Assembly: GCF_019145235.1 (NCBI RefSeq)
Contig: NZ_JAHSTV010000004.1
Span: 124,001 to 188,000 of the forward strand
DNA from: Pseudomonas farris
GTDB lineage: Bacteria; Pseudomonadota; Gammaproteobacteria; Pseudomonadales; Pseudomonadaceae
Direction of reading: 5' to 3'
DNA length: 64,000 nucleotides
Below the pieces are notes generated by a model, which worked only from the letters and a program-made list of their open reading frames with translations, was not told the origin of the DNA and searched no databases. This document shows, piece after piece, positions 34,528 through 44,158 of the stretch (position 1 is its first letter; each line of letters starts with the position of its first letter). A program made the position numbers and the translations under genes.

Positions 34528-36407
34528 GGCAGAGGTCCGGCACGCAAGATGGAAGGTTCTTCGCCGCGATACAGCGCCTCGACCTTGTTGGCGCGCCACT
34601 GCAGCACCGCGCGCTGGTTGATCGAGCCCTTGTCGGTGATTTCACCGCGGTCGATGGAGGCGGGTTCGTCGAGCAGCGCGATCCATTCCAGGCGGCTGGC
34701 ATTACCAGTAGCGTCGCGATTGAGCCGTTGCAGCCAATCTCCGAACCACTGACGCACCGGCGCGCTGGCCAGGACTTCGGCATCGCTGGCGTCCGCACTC
34801 AAACCGGCCAGACGTCGGCATTCGTAAAGACGGGGAAAGACCAGCGCACCCAGGCACTCGCGGTCCGGCGCGGCCACCACCAAGTCCTGAACATAGGGTG
34901 AGCCCTCGAGCACCGCGCGATTACGCAACGGGCCGACGCTGACAAACACACCGGAGCTCAGTTTGAAGTCCTCGGCGATGCGCCCGTCAAACATCAACCC
35001 CAGTTGCGGATCGCGGGCGTCGGCCAGTTTCAACGCGTCGCCGGAACAGTAGAAGCCCTGCTCGTCGAACACTTCGGCGGTCTGCTGTGGCGCACGCCAG
35101 TAGCCCGGCATGATGTGCGGCCCGCGAAAACGCCCCTCCAGTTTGCCGTCCACCGGCACCAGCCGCACTTCGCAACCGGGTGCCGGCAGGCCGATGTAGC
35201 CGGCCATGGACAATGGCCCCGTGGTGAACGTGCAGGACGGTGCCGCCTCAGTCATGCCGAGCCCGGCCATCATGCGAATGCGTTCGCCACAATGCTGTTC
35301 GGCGACCCGGTCCAGGCGATCCCAAACGCGTTGGGACAAGCCGGCGGCGGCGAAAAAGAACAGTTTCATGCGCGAGAAGAAACGTTCGCGCAGCTCGCCG
35401 TCCTGCTCCAGCGCGTTGACCAGTTCTTCCCAGCCTTTGGGCACGGTGAGGTACGCAGTGGGCGATATTTCCTTGAGGTTGCGCAGTGTTTCAGCAAAAC
35501 CCTGGACGGTCGGCTTGCCGTCGTCCAGGTAAAAGGTGCCGCCGTTGTACAGCACGATCCCGACGTTATGGCTGCCGCCGAAGGTGTGATTCCACGGCAG
35601 CCAGTCCACCAGCACCGGAGGTTCTTCGCCGAACACCGGGAAGGTCTGCAACAGCATCTGCTGGTTAGCGCAGAGCATGCGCTGGGTGGTGATCACTGCC
35701 TTGGGCAACTTGGTGGAGCCTGAGGTAAACAGGAACTTGGCAATGCTGTCCGGCCCGGTAGCCGCGAAAGCGCAATCGGCCTCGGCACCGCCGGGTTGTT
35801 CCAGCAGGCTGGCAAAGCTCACCTGATGGCGGCCAGGAATTTGACCGCGCACGGTGATCAGCGGTGTTTCGGCCGGCAGCACCGCATCGATCGCCCGCTG
35901 ATAGGCCGCAGCGTCGCTGACAAACACCAGGCCCGGCTTCAACAGATTGCAGACATGCTTCAGCTTGGCGAAATCCTGGGACAACAACGAATAGGCCGGT
36001 GAGATCGGGCTATAGGGAATGCCGGCGTACATGGCACCCAAAGCAATTTGCAGATGCTCGATGTCGTTGCCCGAGAGGATCGCCAGCGGTCGTTCGGCCG
36101 AAAGCCCATAACTGAGCAGGCATTGGGCAATGGCGCGGACGCTGGTCAGCATCTCGGCGTAACTCACCCGGCGCCAGTCGCCGCCGTTCTGGCGAGCAGC
36201 GATAAAGGTCTGCTGCGGGCGCAAATGGGCCCAATGCACCAGGCGATCCAGCAAACGTACAGGCAACTTGGCCAAGGGTTCCAGGGAGCGCATGTGCAGG
36301 ATGCCCTGCTCTTCGCTGACCTCGACCGCAGGATGACCGATGGACACTTGGCGATAGCGCGGCGCATTGGCTTCGGTCTGGGGTGGCGATCTGAATTCGG
36401 AACTCAC
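34524..36407 (-). CDS. fcs: Feruloyl-CoA synthetase
   Basis: The 627-residue ANL-superfamily ligase activates ferulate (and likely p-coumarate or caffeate) to its CoA ester with ATP. Marks include the AMP-binding loop LFTSGSTKLPKAVITT, DWLPWNHTFGGSHNVG, MAGLGMTEAAPSC, the YCSGDALKLAD motif, and the FKLSSGVFVSVGPLRN C-terminal hinge. The length fits long-form Pseudomonas Fcs. GTG 36407 is chosen because GGAGG lies eight bases upstream; a TTG at 36425 would add six residues. It follows vdh by 155 bases on the same strand and overlaps aat. Confidence 0.92.
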   Translation of the reverse strand: MSSEFRSPPQTEANAPRYRQVSIGHPAVEVSEEQGILHMRSLEPLAKLPVRLLDRLVHWAHLRPQQTFIAARQNGGDWRRVSYAEMLTSVRAIAQCLLSYGLSAERPLAILSGNDIEHLQIALGAMYAGIPYSPISPAYSLLSQDFAKLKHVCNLLKPGLVFVSDAAAYQRAIDAVLPAETPLITVRGQIPGRHQVSFASLLEQPGGAEADCAFAATGPDSIAKFLFTSGSTKLPKAVITTQRMLCANQQMLLQTFPVFGEEPPVLVDWLPWNHTFGGSHNVGIVLYNGGTFYLDDGKPTVQGFAETLRNLKEISPTAYLTVPKGWEELVNALEQDGELRERFFSRMKLFFFAAAGLSQRVWDRLDRVAEQHCGERIRMMAGLGMTEAAPSCTFTTGPLSMAGYIGLPAPGCEVRLVPVDGKLEGRFRGPHIMPGYWRAPQQTAEVFDEQGFYCSGDALKLADARDPQLGLMFDGRIAEDFKLSSGVFVSVGPLRNRAVLEGSPYVQDLVVAAPDRECLGALVFPRLYECRRLAGLSADASDAEVLASAPVRQWFGDWLQRLNRDATGNASRLEWIALLDEPASIDRGEITDKGSINQRAVLQWRANKVEALYRGEEPSILRAGPLP

Positions 36408-36562
36408 GTGCTTGTCCTCCGTCAAGGCACGCCACCGGCTCGCAGCAATGCGTTCAACCGGGGCATGGCAGCCTGTGGCTGCAGCCTTGTTATTGTTATG
36501 TCTGCCTGCACTGGGCAGCGATTGCTTTCAAGCGTTCGCTCGCCCGACAGTGCGGCGGATAC

Positions 36563-38011
36563 TCAGATCGGGTAGTGCCGCGGTCCGTTCTGCAAGGTCA
36601 CCCAGCGTAACTGGGTGAAATGCTCGATGGACGCCTTGCCGCCAAAACTGCCATAGCCGCTGGACTTGACTCCGCCGAAAGGCATCTGCGCCTCGTCGTG
36701 CACGGTCGGGCCGTTGATATGGCAGATGCCAGACTCGACCCGCTGGGCCAGGGCCAAAGCACGGCCGGTGTCGCGACTGAAAATCGCCGCCGACAGACCG
36801 AACTCGGAATCGTTGGCCAGGCGCAACAGTGCTTCATCGCCCTCGCTGCGCAACACCACCGCCACCGGGCCGAAGGACTCTTCGCGGTACAGGCGCATGG
36901 CATCGGTGACGCCGTCGAGCAAGGTCGGCTGCAGAATGCTGCCCTCCAACTGGCCACCCGTGACCAGGGTGGCACCCTTGTCGAGGGCATCGTCGATCAA
37001 CAGTTTGATGCGTTCACCGGCGCTGCTGTCAACCAGTGAACCGAGCACCGAACCTTCGGCGTTGGGGTTGCCGGCGGGCAAGGTGGCGATCTTCGCCGCG
37101 AGTTTGGCGACAAAGGCATCGGCCACTTTGGCATCGACGATCAGGCGCTCGGTAGACATGCAGATCTGCCCCTGATTAAAGAAGGCGCCGAAGGCTGCAG
37201 CCTCCACCGCCGCATCCAGGTCGGCATCCTCCAACACCAGGAATGGCGCCTTGCCTCCCAGTTCCAGCAACGCCGGTTTGAGATGACGTGCCGACAGTTC
37301 ACCGACGATACGCCCGACATGGGTCGAGCCGGTGAAGTTGACCCGACGCACCGCCGGATTGGCGATCAGCCGCTCGACAATCGCCGCAGCATCCCGGGGC
37401 GCATTGCTGATGACGTTGACCACGCCGTCCCCGAGGCCTGCGTCCTGCAACACCTGGCCGATCAGCCGGTGCACCGCCGGGCTCAGTTCCGACGCCTTGA
37501 GCACCACGGTGTTGCCGCAGGCCAACGGCATGGCGATGGCGCGAGTGGCGAGGATCACCGGAGCGTTCCAGGGCGCGATACCCAGCACCACGCCGCAGGG
37601 TTGACGCAAGGCCATGGCGAAGCTGCCGGGCACATCGGAGGGAATGACTTCGCCGGTGATCTGAGTGGTCATGCACGCGGCTTCGCGCAGCATGTTGGAC
37701 GCCAGATGCACATTGAAACCGTACCAGTTGGCCATGGCGCCGGTCTCGCCGGCTGCCGCGATGAATTCCGCGCTGCGGGCCTGCAACTGCTCGGCCGCAC
37801 GCAACAACCGGGTGCGTCGTTCATTGGGGGCCAAGGCCGCCCAGGCGGGGAATGCCGCTTTGGCCGCGGCCACGGCGGCGTCGGCATCTTCCAGGGTGGC
37901 GGCGGCAACCCGCGACACGACTTCGCCGGTCACCGGATTACGCCGTTCGAAGGTTCGTCCGTCTCGGGCGGGGCACGACTGGCCGCCGATCAGCAGGGGC
38001 ACGTCCAGCAT
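36563..38011 (-). CDS. vdh: Vanillin dehydrogenase
   Basis: This 482-residue NAD(P)+-dependent aldehyde dehydrogenase oxidises vanillin to vanillate. Seen are the cofactor region GIAPWNAPVILATRAIAMPLACGN, the general-base Glu in LLELGGKAPFLVL (near residue 250), the catalytic Cys in NQGQICMSTERLIV (near 284) and ESFGPVAVVL. Sequence and position between ech and fcs match Pseudomonas vdh. It lies 128 bases after ech on the same strand. An oxidation product from this enzyme feeds VanAB at the other end of the island. Confidence 0.93.
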   Translation of the reverse strand: MLDVPLLIGGQSCPARDGRTFERRNPVTGEVVSRVAAATLEDADAAVAAAKAAFPAWAALAPNERRTRLLRAAEQLQARSAEFIAAAGETGAMANWYGFNVHLASNMLREAACMTTQITGEVIPSDVPGSFAMALRQPCGVVLGIAPWNAPVILATRAIAMPLACGNTVVLKASELSPAVHRLIGQVLQDAGLGDGVVNVISNAPRDAAAIVERLIANPAVRRVNFTGSTHVGRIVGELSARHLKPALLELGGKAPFLVLEDADLDAAVEAAAFGAFFNQGQICMSTERLIVDAKVADAFVAKLAAKIATLPAGNPNAEGSVLGSLVDSSAGERIKLLIDDALDKGATLVTGGQLEGSILQPTLLDGVTDAMRLYREESFGPVAVVLRSEGDEALLRLANDSEFGLSAAIFSRDTGRALALAQRVESGICHINGPTVHDEAQMPFGGVKSSGYGSFGGKASIEHFTQLRWVTLQNGPRHYPI

Positions 38012-38139
38012 GGTGATTCCTCTTTATTGTCTTTATCGGGAATACGTTCGAGGGGCTCACAGTAGCGCCTGGGCGCCGGGGCGAACAGCTGGCGGACGCT
38101 CGATCGCCCGGCCAGCTCGCCCTGATTCAATGCCGGGGT

Positions 38140-38970
38140 TCAGCGTTTGTAAGCCTGCAAACCGGGCTTGATGCTCTTGTCGTCGAGGAACTGCTTCATG
38201 CCCTGCTCGCGGCCACCTTCGGTGTCCAGCAGGCGCGACTGATCGAGCTTGGCGTAGAGGTAATCTTCGTTCTGCTCCCAAGTCAGTTCGCGGCAACGCT
38301 TGAAGCCGTGCTTGGCCGCCCGCAGCACCACCGGGTTTTTCTCCAGCAGGTTACGCGCCAGCTCGATTGTCACTTCACGCAGTTGTGCCAAGGGTACGCT
38401 CTCGTTGACTAGGCCCATCTCGGCGGCTTTCTGCCCGCCAAAGGTCTTGCCGGTCATGATGTAGTACAGCGACTGCCGATGGCCCACGGTGTCGGCCATG
38501 GCCTTGCTCACCAAGTTGCCTGGCGGGATGCCCCAGTTGATTTCCGACAGGCCGAAGGTCGCTTCATCGGCGCAGATCGCCAGGTCGCAGGCCACCAGCG
38601 GGCTGAAACCGCCACCGAAGCACCAACCGTTGACCATGGCGATGGTTGGCTTGGCGTACATTCGCAGCAGTTTCCATTGCCATTGAGAGGCTTCGCGGCG
38701 AATTTTTTCCTGAAGGATTTCCGGGCCGGCGTCCACTTCGCGGAAGTATTCCTTGAGGTCCATGCCGGCGGTCCAGGCGTCACCCGCACCGGTCAGCACC
38801 AGCACACCGGCGTCTGGATCCTGCTCCAGGGTTTCCAGAACGTCGATCATCTCGCGGTTCAGGGTCGGGCTCATGGCGTTGCGTTTTTCCGGGCGATTGA
38901 GGATAACCCAGGCAATGCCTTCCTCGATTTCCACGTTGACCGTTGTCCAGCGACCTTCGTAATTGCTCAT
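38140..38970 (-). CDS. ech: Feruloyl-CoA hydratase/lyase
   Basis: The 276-residue crotonase-family enzyme hydrates feruloyl-CoA and cleaves it to vanillin and acetyl-CoA. The start MSNYEGRWTTVNVEIEEGIAWVILNRPEKRNAMSP, the TAGMDLKEYFRE segment with the substrate-binding Tyr, and FGLSEINWGIPPGN with the catalytic Glu are characteristic of HCHL/Ech. It is the first gene of the ech-vdh-fcs-aat operon and is divergent from a MarR gene. A 19-bp palindrome sits about 60 bases upstream. Confidence 0.94.
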   Translation of the reverse strand: MSNYEGRWTTVNVEIEEGIAWVILNRPEKRNAMSPTLNREMIDVLETLEQDPDAGVLVLTGAGDAWTAGMDLKEYFREVDAGPEILQEKIRREASQWQWKLLRMYAKPTIAMVNGWCFGGGFSPLVACDLAICADEATFGLSEINWGIPPGNLVSKAMADTVGHRQSLYYIMTGKTFGGQKAAEMGLVNESVPLAQLREVTIELARNLLEKNPVVLRAAKHGFKRCRELTWEQNEDYLYAKLDQSRLLDTEGGREQGMKQFLDDKSIKPGLQAYKR

Positions 38971-39025
38971 GGCGTTGCTCTCTTGTTCTTGGCTTGACGA
39001 TGGGTAAAAACTAAACCCGAATATT

Positions 39026-39044
39026 AGTTATGTCAATTAACTAT
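39026..39044. promoter_or_regulatory. Palindromic operator in the ech/marR intergenic region
   Basis: TAGTTATGTCAATTAACTA has inverted TAGTTA/TAACTA arms around a seven-base centre, 56-74 bases upstream of the ech ATG. Its size and AT-rich form fit a MarR-family operator. A nearly identical copy (one base different) occurs before the esterase gene at 49178-49196. Confidence 0.72.
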
Positions 39045-39181
39045 TAATCAAATTAACCAAATGTTTTTCGTCACGAAAACAGGCGCAACGCCCAGAGATC
39101 TGAAAGAGGTCATGGCTATCCCCGGCCAATCTCGGCAAACTAGATAGTCTTCTTAACCGCCAGCCGAGGATTCACCCTGTA

Positions 39182-39670
39182 ATGGCCAAGTCTTCCAAGA
39201 TTGCCGCCGCCCCCGAGGCCCCTGTCGACAGCGCCGAAACCCAGGCGCCGCTGGATTCCGCCCTGGACGATCTGATCGGTTACGCCATGCGCCGGGCGCA
39301 GCTGAAACTGTTCCAGAACCTGATCGGCCGGCTCTCGGCCCACGACTTGCGACCGGCCCAGTTCTCGGCGCTGGCGATCATCGACCAGAACCCCGGCCTG
39401 ATGCAGGCCGACCTGGCCAAGGCCTTGACCATCGAGCCACCGCAAGTGGTGCCGCTGCTGAACAAACTGGAAAGCCGCGCGCTGGCGGTGCGGGTGCGCT
39501 GCAAACCGGACAAGCGCTCCTATGGGATTTTTCTCAGCAAGACCGGCGAGGCCCTGCTCAAGGAGCTGAAACTGATCGCTGCCGAGAGCGACATGGATGC
39601 AACGTCCAACCTCGACAGCCAGGAACGCGAAGACCTGCTCAGGCTGCTGAAGAAGGTCTATCAGGCCTGA
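39182..39670 (+). CDS. MarR-type regulator of the ferulate operon (FerR-like)
   Basis: The 162-residue winged-helix protein (domain about 30-155) shows LRPAQFSALAIIDQNPGLMQADLAKALTIEPPQVVPLLNKLESRALAVR, the MarR recognition helix and wing. MarR proteins such as FerR/CouR repress ferulate genes and are released by hydroxycinnamoyl-CoA thioesters. Divergent placement from ech and the palindrome between them support that role here. An Ala/Pro-rich N-terminal extension of about 25 residues precedes the domain. Confidence 0.88.
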   Translation: MAKSSKIAAAPEAPVDSAETQAPLDSALDDLIGYAMRRAQLKLFQNLIGRLSAHDLRPAQFSALAIIDQNPGLMQADLAKALTIEPPQVVPLLNKLESRALAVRVRCKPDKRSYGIFLSKTGEALLKELKLIAAESDMDATSNLDSQEREDLLRLLKKVYQA

Positions 39671-39726
39671 AACGCCAACGCCGGCGCGTTCCTGGGGAAC
39701 GGCCGGCTTCATGACAGGTAAACGAC

Positions 39727-41037
39727 TTACCAGATCGGCACGGTGTAGAGCACCAGAAAGCGGGTCTGGTTTTCATCGCGAAATGCCGCGCCGGCGGGGA
39801 AGTCATTGCGATAGATCGACTTGCGCGCCATCAGCCCGACGTTCTTCAGCGGGCCACTCTGGATCACATACCCCAGCTCCATCTGGAATTCTCGCTCCTT
39901 GCGGTCGTCGGCATTCAGCGCCGTCAGCTCGATATGGTCACCGCGCACATAACGCAGCCGGCTCTTCAGGCCAGGCACCCCGACGGCGGTGAAGTCATAG
40001 TCGTACATCGCTTGCCAGGTCCGTTCCTTGGCATTGAGGAAGTCCGAACTCATGGTCAGCTCACTCATGCCCATCAACTCGGTACCCGACACATAAGGTG
40101 TCGCTGTATCTCCACTGGCGTGCATATAGCCCAGGCTCAGGCGATGGCCGCCAAAGCGATAGCCGAACAGCGCCGACAGGTTGCGGTTGTCCACCTTGCC
40201 GGCCTTGGCGCTGCCATCTTCGTCGCTGAAAAAACTGCGCAGATCGGTGGTCAGCGTGCCCTCGCCCACCTGCAGATTGTGCAGCAAGGCCAGGGTGTTC
40301 TGCTGGTACAGGTCCGCCACTTCGGCGTGATAGGCGCGCAGACTGAGGTCTTTGTTCACCTGATAATCGCCGCCGACATAGGCCATGTGCGATGAGGTGG
40401 CCGCGCTATTGAAACGCCGGTTCGGCGAGGCGATACTCATCGGCTGGTAGTCGGTGGAATCACGCTTGTTGATGCGATCGATGTAGCCGGTGTTAAGGGT
40501 CAGCCCGTCGATGTCCTTGGAACTGAGGGTGGTGCCGCGAAAAGTCTGCGGCAACAGCCGCGACGGGCTGGCGAAAGCGAACGGCAGGAAGATCGACACA
40601 TCACCGGTCTTCACCGTGGTCTGGGCAAAACGCATCTTGGCGGTCATGGCCAGGCGCGAATATTCGTCCGCCGCGCGCTTGTCGCTGCTGGACACCGGCA
40701 GCAACTCGGTGCCGCTGCGGTCCGGCGACGAGTCCAGCTTCACCCCCATCAGCCCGCGGGCATCCAGGCCGAAGCCGACAGTCCCCGGGGTGAAGCCCGA
40801 CTCCACATTCATGATGAAACCCTGAGCCCATTCCCTGGCCGCGGTTTTCGCTCCGTCATCCTTGTAGTCGCGATCCAGGTAGTAATTGCGCAAGGTGAAG
40901 GTGCCGTGGCTGTCGTCGATGAAGCCTTCGGCCAGCGCCGGGGTGGCAATCACACTCAAGCCCAACAGGACCAGGCAAGGTGCGCGAACAGGTAAGGCTG
41001 AAGTCGCCGCAAGGGCGTTCCAAGGGAGCTTTGGCAT
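39727..41037 (-). CDS. OprD-family outer-membrane porin
   Basis: The 436-residue protein has a signal peptide (ending near APALAEGFI, about residue 36) and an OprD-type 18-strand barrel: GFIDDSHGTFTLRNYYLDRDY and AREWAQGFIMNVESGFTPGTVGFGLDARGLMGVKLDSS are diagnostic. Such porins admit aromatic acids such as vanillate or ferulate (OpdK/VanP subgroup). ATG 41037 begins the signal peptide; no strong Shine-Dalgarno is present. It is divergent from the MFS transporter gene. Confidence 0.9.
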   Translation of the reverse strand: MPKLPWNALAATSALPVRAPCLVLLGLSVIATPALAEGFIDDSHGTFTLRNYYLDRDYKDDGAKTAAREWAQGFIMNVESGFTPGTVGFGLDARGLMGVKLDSSPDRSGTELLPVSSSDKRAADEYSRLAMTAKMRFAQTTVKTGDVSIFLPFAFASPSRLLPQTFRGTTLSSKDIDGLTLNTGYIDRINKRDSTDYQPMSIASPNRRFNSAATSSHMAYVGGDYQVNKDLSLRAYHAEVADLYQQNTLALLHNLQVGEGTLTTDLRSFFSDEDGSAKAGKVDNRNLSALFGYRFGGHRLSLGYMHASGDTATPYVSGTELMGMSELTMSSDFLNAKERTWQAMYDYDFTAVGVPGLKSRLRYVRGDHIELTALNADDRKEREFQMELGYVIQSGPLKNVGLMARKSIYRNDFPAGAAFRDENQTRFLVLYTVPIW

Positions 41038-41372
41038 GTTCGATGTCCACTTATTGTTGTTGTTTTTTGAACGGGATCGCCAGGGTTGTTCCAAGGATCT
41101 CAGGCCAGAGAATGGAAACAGCCGAGGGGTGGCGTCAATCCACAATGACCGATAACCGAACATTAATATTATTATCTATTTTTTAGATCCATCTTACTCA
41201 ATGAGTCATGACGTTGATTTTAATGAGATTAATGCCATTTTTTGGCCAACAACCTTGGTCGTTCATTTTTTAGTTATCTTTGTTAATCTTAATTCCAGCC
41301 TGTCATCGCTTGAGACGAGCAGGCTCGCGTTCCCCCGTCAGCACACCAACAAAAACAATAATGAGGTTCGCC
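41038..41372. other. AT-rich divergent promoter region of porin and MFS genes
   Basis: This 335-base gap holds no gene. It contains T-rich stretches, a TAGATCCAT stretch at 41184-41192 that keeps seven bases of the VanR core on the minus strand, and TAGTTATCTTTGTTAATCT at 41271-41289, a degenerate relative (12 of 19) of the palindrome at 39026. Both sites are weak. Confidence 0.35.
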
Positions 41373-42590
41373 ATGGACACCCCATCACGTCGTACGACGC
41401 TGACCATCGCCCTGTGTTTTATCGTTGCACTGATTGAAGGCTTCGACCTGCAAGCTGCCGGCACTGCCGCCGCGGGCCTGCGCCAGACCTTTGCCCTGGA
41501 CCCGAAAATGATGGGCTGGGTGTTCAGTGCCGGCATCATCGGCTTGCTGCCGGGCGCCTTCTTCGGCGGCTGGATTGCCGATCGCATCGGTCGCAAGAAA
41601 ATCCTCATCGGCGCCGTGTTGCTGTTCGGCGTGTTCTCGCTCAGCACTGCCTATGTCAGCACTTTCTCCGGCCTGCTGCTGGCGCGCTTCATGACCGGCC
41701 TGGGCCTGGGCGCCGCCCTGCCCAACCTGATCGCCCTGTGCGCCGAAGCCGTGGGTGAGCAGCGCCGAGGTACTGCCATCAGCATCATGTATGCCGGCGT
41801 GCCGTTGGGTGGAGCGCTGGCGGCGGTGGTCGCCATGCTGTTCACCGATCATTGGCAGGCGACCTTCATCATCGGCGGTCTCGCGCCGTTGCTGGTGGTG
41901 CCGCTGATGATCCTGTTGCTGCCCGAGTCCAGCGCCTTTCGCCAGCAGCAAGGGACTGTCAATGTGGAGCGCGCCTCAACCGGCCAGGCACTGTTCGGCG
42001 AAGGCCGGGCTCGCGTCACCCTGGCGTTGTGGTTGAGCTACTTCTTCACCTTGACCGTGATGTACATGCTGCTCAACTGGCTGCCATCACTGCTGCTGGA
42101 ACAGGGTTTCAGCAAACCTCAGGCAGGCCTGGTGCAGATGCTGTTCAATATCGGCGGCGCCCTCGGCTCCCTGCTCGGCGGACTGCTGCTGGATCGCTGC
42201 AACGGCATCAAGGTGGTGCTGTTTGTCTATACCGGGTTGCTGGTGGCGCTGGCCGGGGTCGGCCTGTCGGTGGGCATTGTTCCGCTGGGCATCGCCGGGT
42301 TTGCCGCGGGGTTGTTTGTGATGGCTGCGCAACTGGTGCTTTACGCGCTGGCACCGCCGTCGTACCCGACTTCGGTGCGTGCCACCGGCGTCGGCGCGGC
42401 AGTGGCCATCGGTCGCTTGGGGTCAGTCGCCGGGCCCTTGGCTGCGGGGCAGATTCTGGCAGCCGGAGCCGGCACCACCGGGGTATTGCTGGCGACCTCC
42501 CCCGGGTTGGTGATTGCAGCACTGACCATCATCAGCGTGATTGCCCGTTCAGCCCCACTGACTGTATCGATGGAAAAGGCCAAAGCCTGA
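41373..42590 (+). CDS. MFS aromatic acid:proton symporter
   Basis: The 405-residue permease has twelve predicted membrane helices beginning at LTIALCFIVALIEGFDLQAAG, the DRIGRKK motif between helices 2 and 3, and other AAHS family features (PcaK/VanK/MhpT relatives). It would take up ferulate, vanillate or a related phenylpropanoid with protons. ATG 41373 has GAGG seven bases upstream. Placement beside the porin and ferulate genes supports aromatic acid cargo; the exact substrate is unknown. Confidence 0.9.
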   Translation: MDTPSRRTTLTIALCFIVALIEGFDLQAAGTAAAGLRQTFALDPKMMGWVFSAGIIGLLPGAFFGGWIADRIGRKKILIGAVLLFGVFSLSTAYVSTFSGLLLARFMTGLGLGAALPNLIALCAEAVGEQRRGTAISIMYAGVPLGGALAAVVAMLFTDHWQATFIIGGLAPLLVVPLMILLLPESSAFRQQQGTVNVERASTGQALFGEGRARVTLALWLSYFFTLTVMYMLLNWLPSLLLEQGFSKPQAGLVQMLFNIGGALGSLLGGLLLDRCNGIKVVLFVYTGLLVALAGVGLSVGIVPLGIAGFAAGLFVMAAQLVLYALAPPSYPTSVRATGVGAAVAIGRLGSVAGPLAAGQILAAGAGTTGVLLATSPGLVIAALTIISVIARSAPLTVSMEKAKA

Positions 42591-42613
42591 TGCCTGTCAG
42601 TTAACGCGAGACC

Positions 42614-42705
42614 TGTGGGAGCGGGCTTGCTCGCGAAGGCGGCGGCACAGGCAACATTGATGTCGTCTGACACTCCGCCTTCGCGAGCAAGCCCGCTCCC
42701 ACAGG
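42614..42705. repeat. REP doublet (inverted pair)
   Basis: TGTGGGAGCGGGCTTGCTCG and CGAGCAAGCCCGCTCCCACA face each other with about 55 bases between. It lies between the convergent MFS gene and the RND fragment, and is the most perfect of the four doublets. Confidence 0.92.
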
Positions 42706-42724
42706 GTCCAACGTGCCGAGCTCT

Positions 42725-44158
42725 TCAGCCCTCCTTGACCCACTGCACAAGCACGCTCGCCTCAGGCTTTTTTGCGAAGACCTTCTGCGGCAGCAGCAGC
42801 CAGGCCAGAGCCGGCAGCAGGATCAAGGCGCCAAGCATGTTCACCAGGAACATGAAGGCCAGCAGGATGCCCATGTCGGCCTGGAATTTGATCGGCGAGA
42901 AGGCCCAGGTCGATACCGCGACCGCCAGTGTCATGCCGGTCAGCAATACCACTTTGCCGGTGAACAACAGCGCCTGGTAATAGGCTTGGGCCAGAGTGTC
43001 ACCGGCACGCATTCGCGCCAGGATCACGCTCAACACATAGAGTGCATAGTCGATGCCGATCCCCACCCCGAGTGCAATCACCGGTAGTGTCGCCACTTTT
43101 ACGCCCATGCCCAGACCCACCATCAGCGCCTCGCAAAGAATCGAGGTGAGCATCAGCGGCAGCATCGCGCAAAGGGTTGCACGCCAGCTACGGAAGGTCA
43201 GCAGGCACAGCAGGCTGACTGCGCCGTAGACCCAGAACAGCATCTCGTGCATGGATTTTTTCACCACGATATTGGTCGCGGCTTCGATGCCGGCGCTGCC
43301 GGCGGCCAGCATGAATTTGACCTCTGGCACCTGATGCGCAGCGATGAAGGCCTCGCTCGCCTCCACCACCCGATTCAAGGTATCGGCCTTGTGATCGGAC
43401 AGGTAAACGTACAGCGACAGCATCGAACAGCCCTGATTGAACAGTTCCCGCGGAGCCCGGGTCTGCACGGCGCCCAGCGCGCCGTCATTGGGGATCAGCT
43501 CATACCACTTGAAGTTGCCTTCGTTGTAACCAGCCGTGGCGATCTTGCTCATCGCCGCCATTGAAGTGGTCGACTCCACACCAGGCAATTGCTCCAGTTG
43601 CCAGGCCAACGCGTCCACCGCAGACAGGCTGGCGTAGCGCGTGCACTGATCTTCCGGCGTCTTGATCATGATCACAAAAATATCCGAACTGGCCGCATAG
43701 TTTTGGGTCATGAACAGCGCGTCGCGGTTGTAGCGCGAGTCGGCCCGCAACTCCGGCGCGCCAGGGTCGAGATCACCGATTTTCAGGTTCAGGCTCACGG
43801 CACAACCGAACGCTGCCAGCAGCAGGCCGCCCAGCATGGCGCCAATGGCCCAGCGCCGCTGGGTGAACAAATCGAGCACACGCCACAACGGATGCTTGAT
43901 CTGTGCTTGCAGCTCGGCGGTTTCCGAACTCAGGCTGCGTTGCGCTGCTGCCGGGCTGACACCGATATAGCTGAGCAGGATCGGCAGCAGAATCAGGTTG
44001 GTGAAAATCAGCACCGCCACGCCGAGGCTGGCGGTGATCGCCAGGTCCTGAATCACCCGGATATTGATCAGCAGCAACACGGCGAAGCCCACCGCATCGC
44101 AGAGCAAAGCGGTCATGCCGGCGGCGAACAGTCGGCGGAAGGTATAACGCGCGGCCAC
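42725..44158 (-). pseudogene. C-terminal part of an RND/MMPL-family transporter (5' deleted)
   Basis: The frame encodes 477 residues of a hydrophobic RND-type exporter: YTFRRLFAAGMTALLCDAVGFAVLLLI, then a periplasmic loop (about 130-275) and membrane helices with GVGIGIDYALYVLSVILARMRAGD. Intact relatives are about 780-800 residues, so roughly the first 300, including the first helices and periplasmic loop, are missing. The frame opens only at a GTG at 44158 without a leader or binding site, right where the DUF1302 fragment stops matching its family. A deletion joined the two genes; any product would be an incomplete exporter. Confidence 0.82.
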
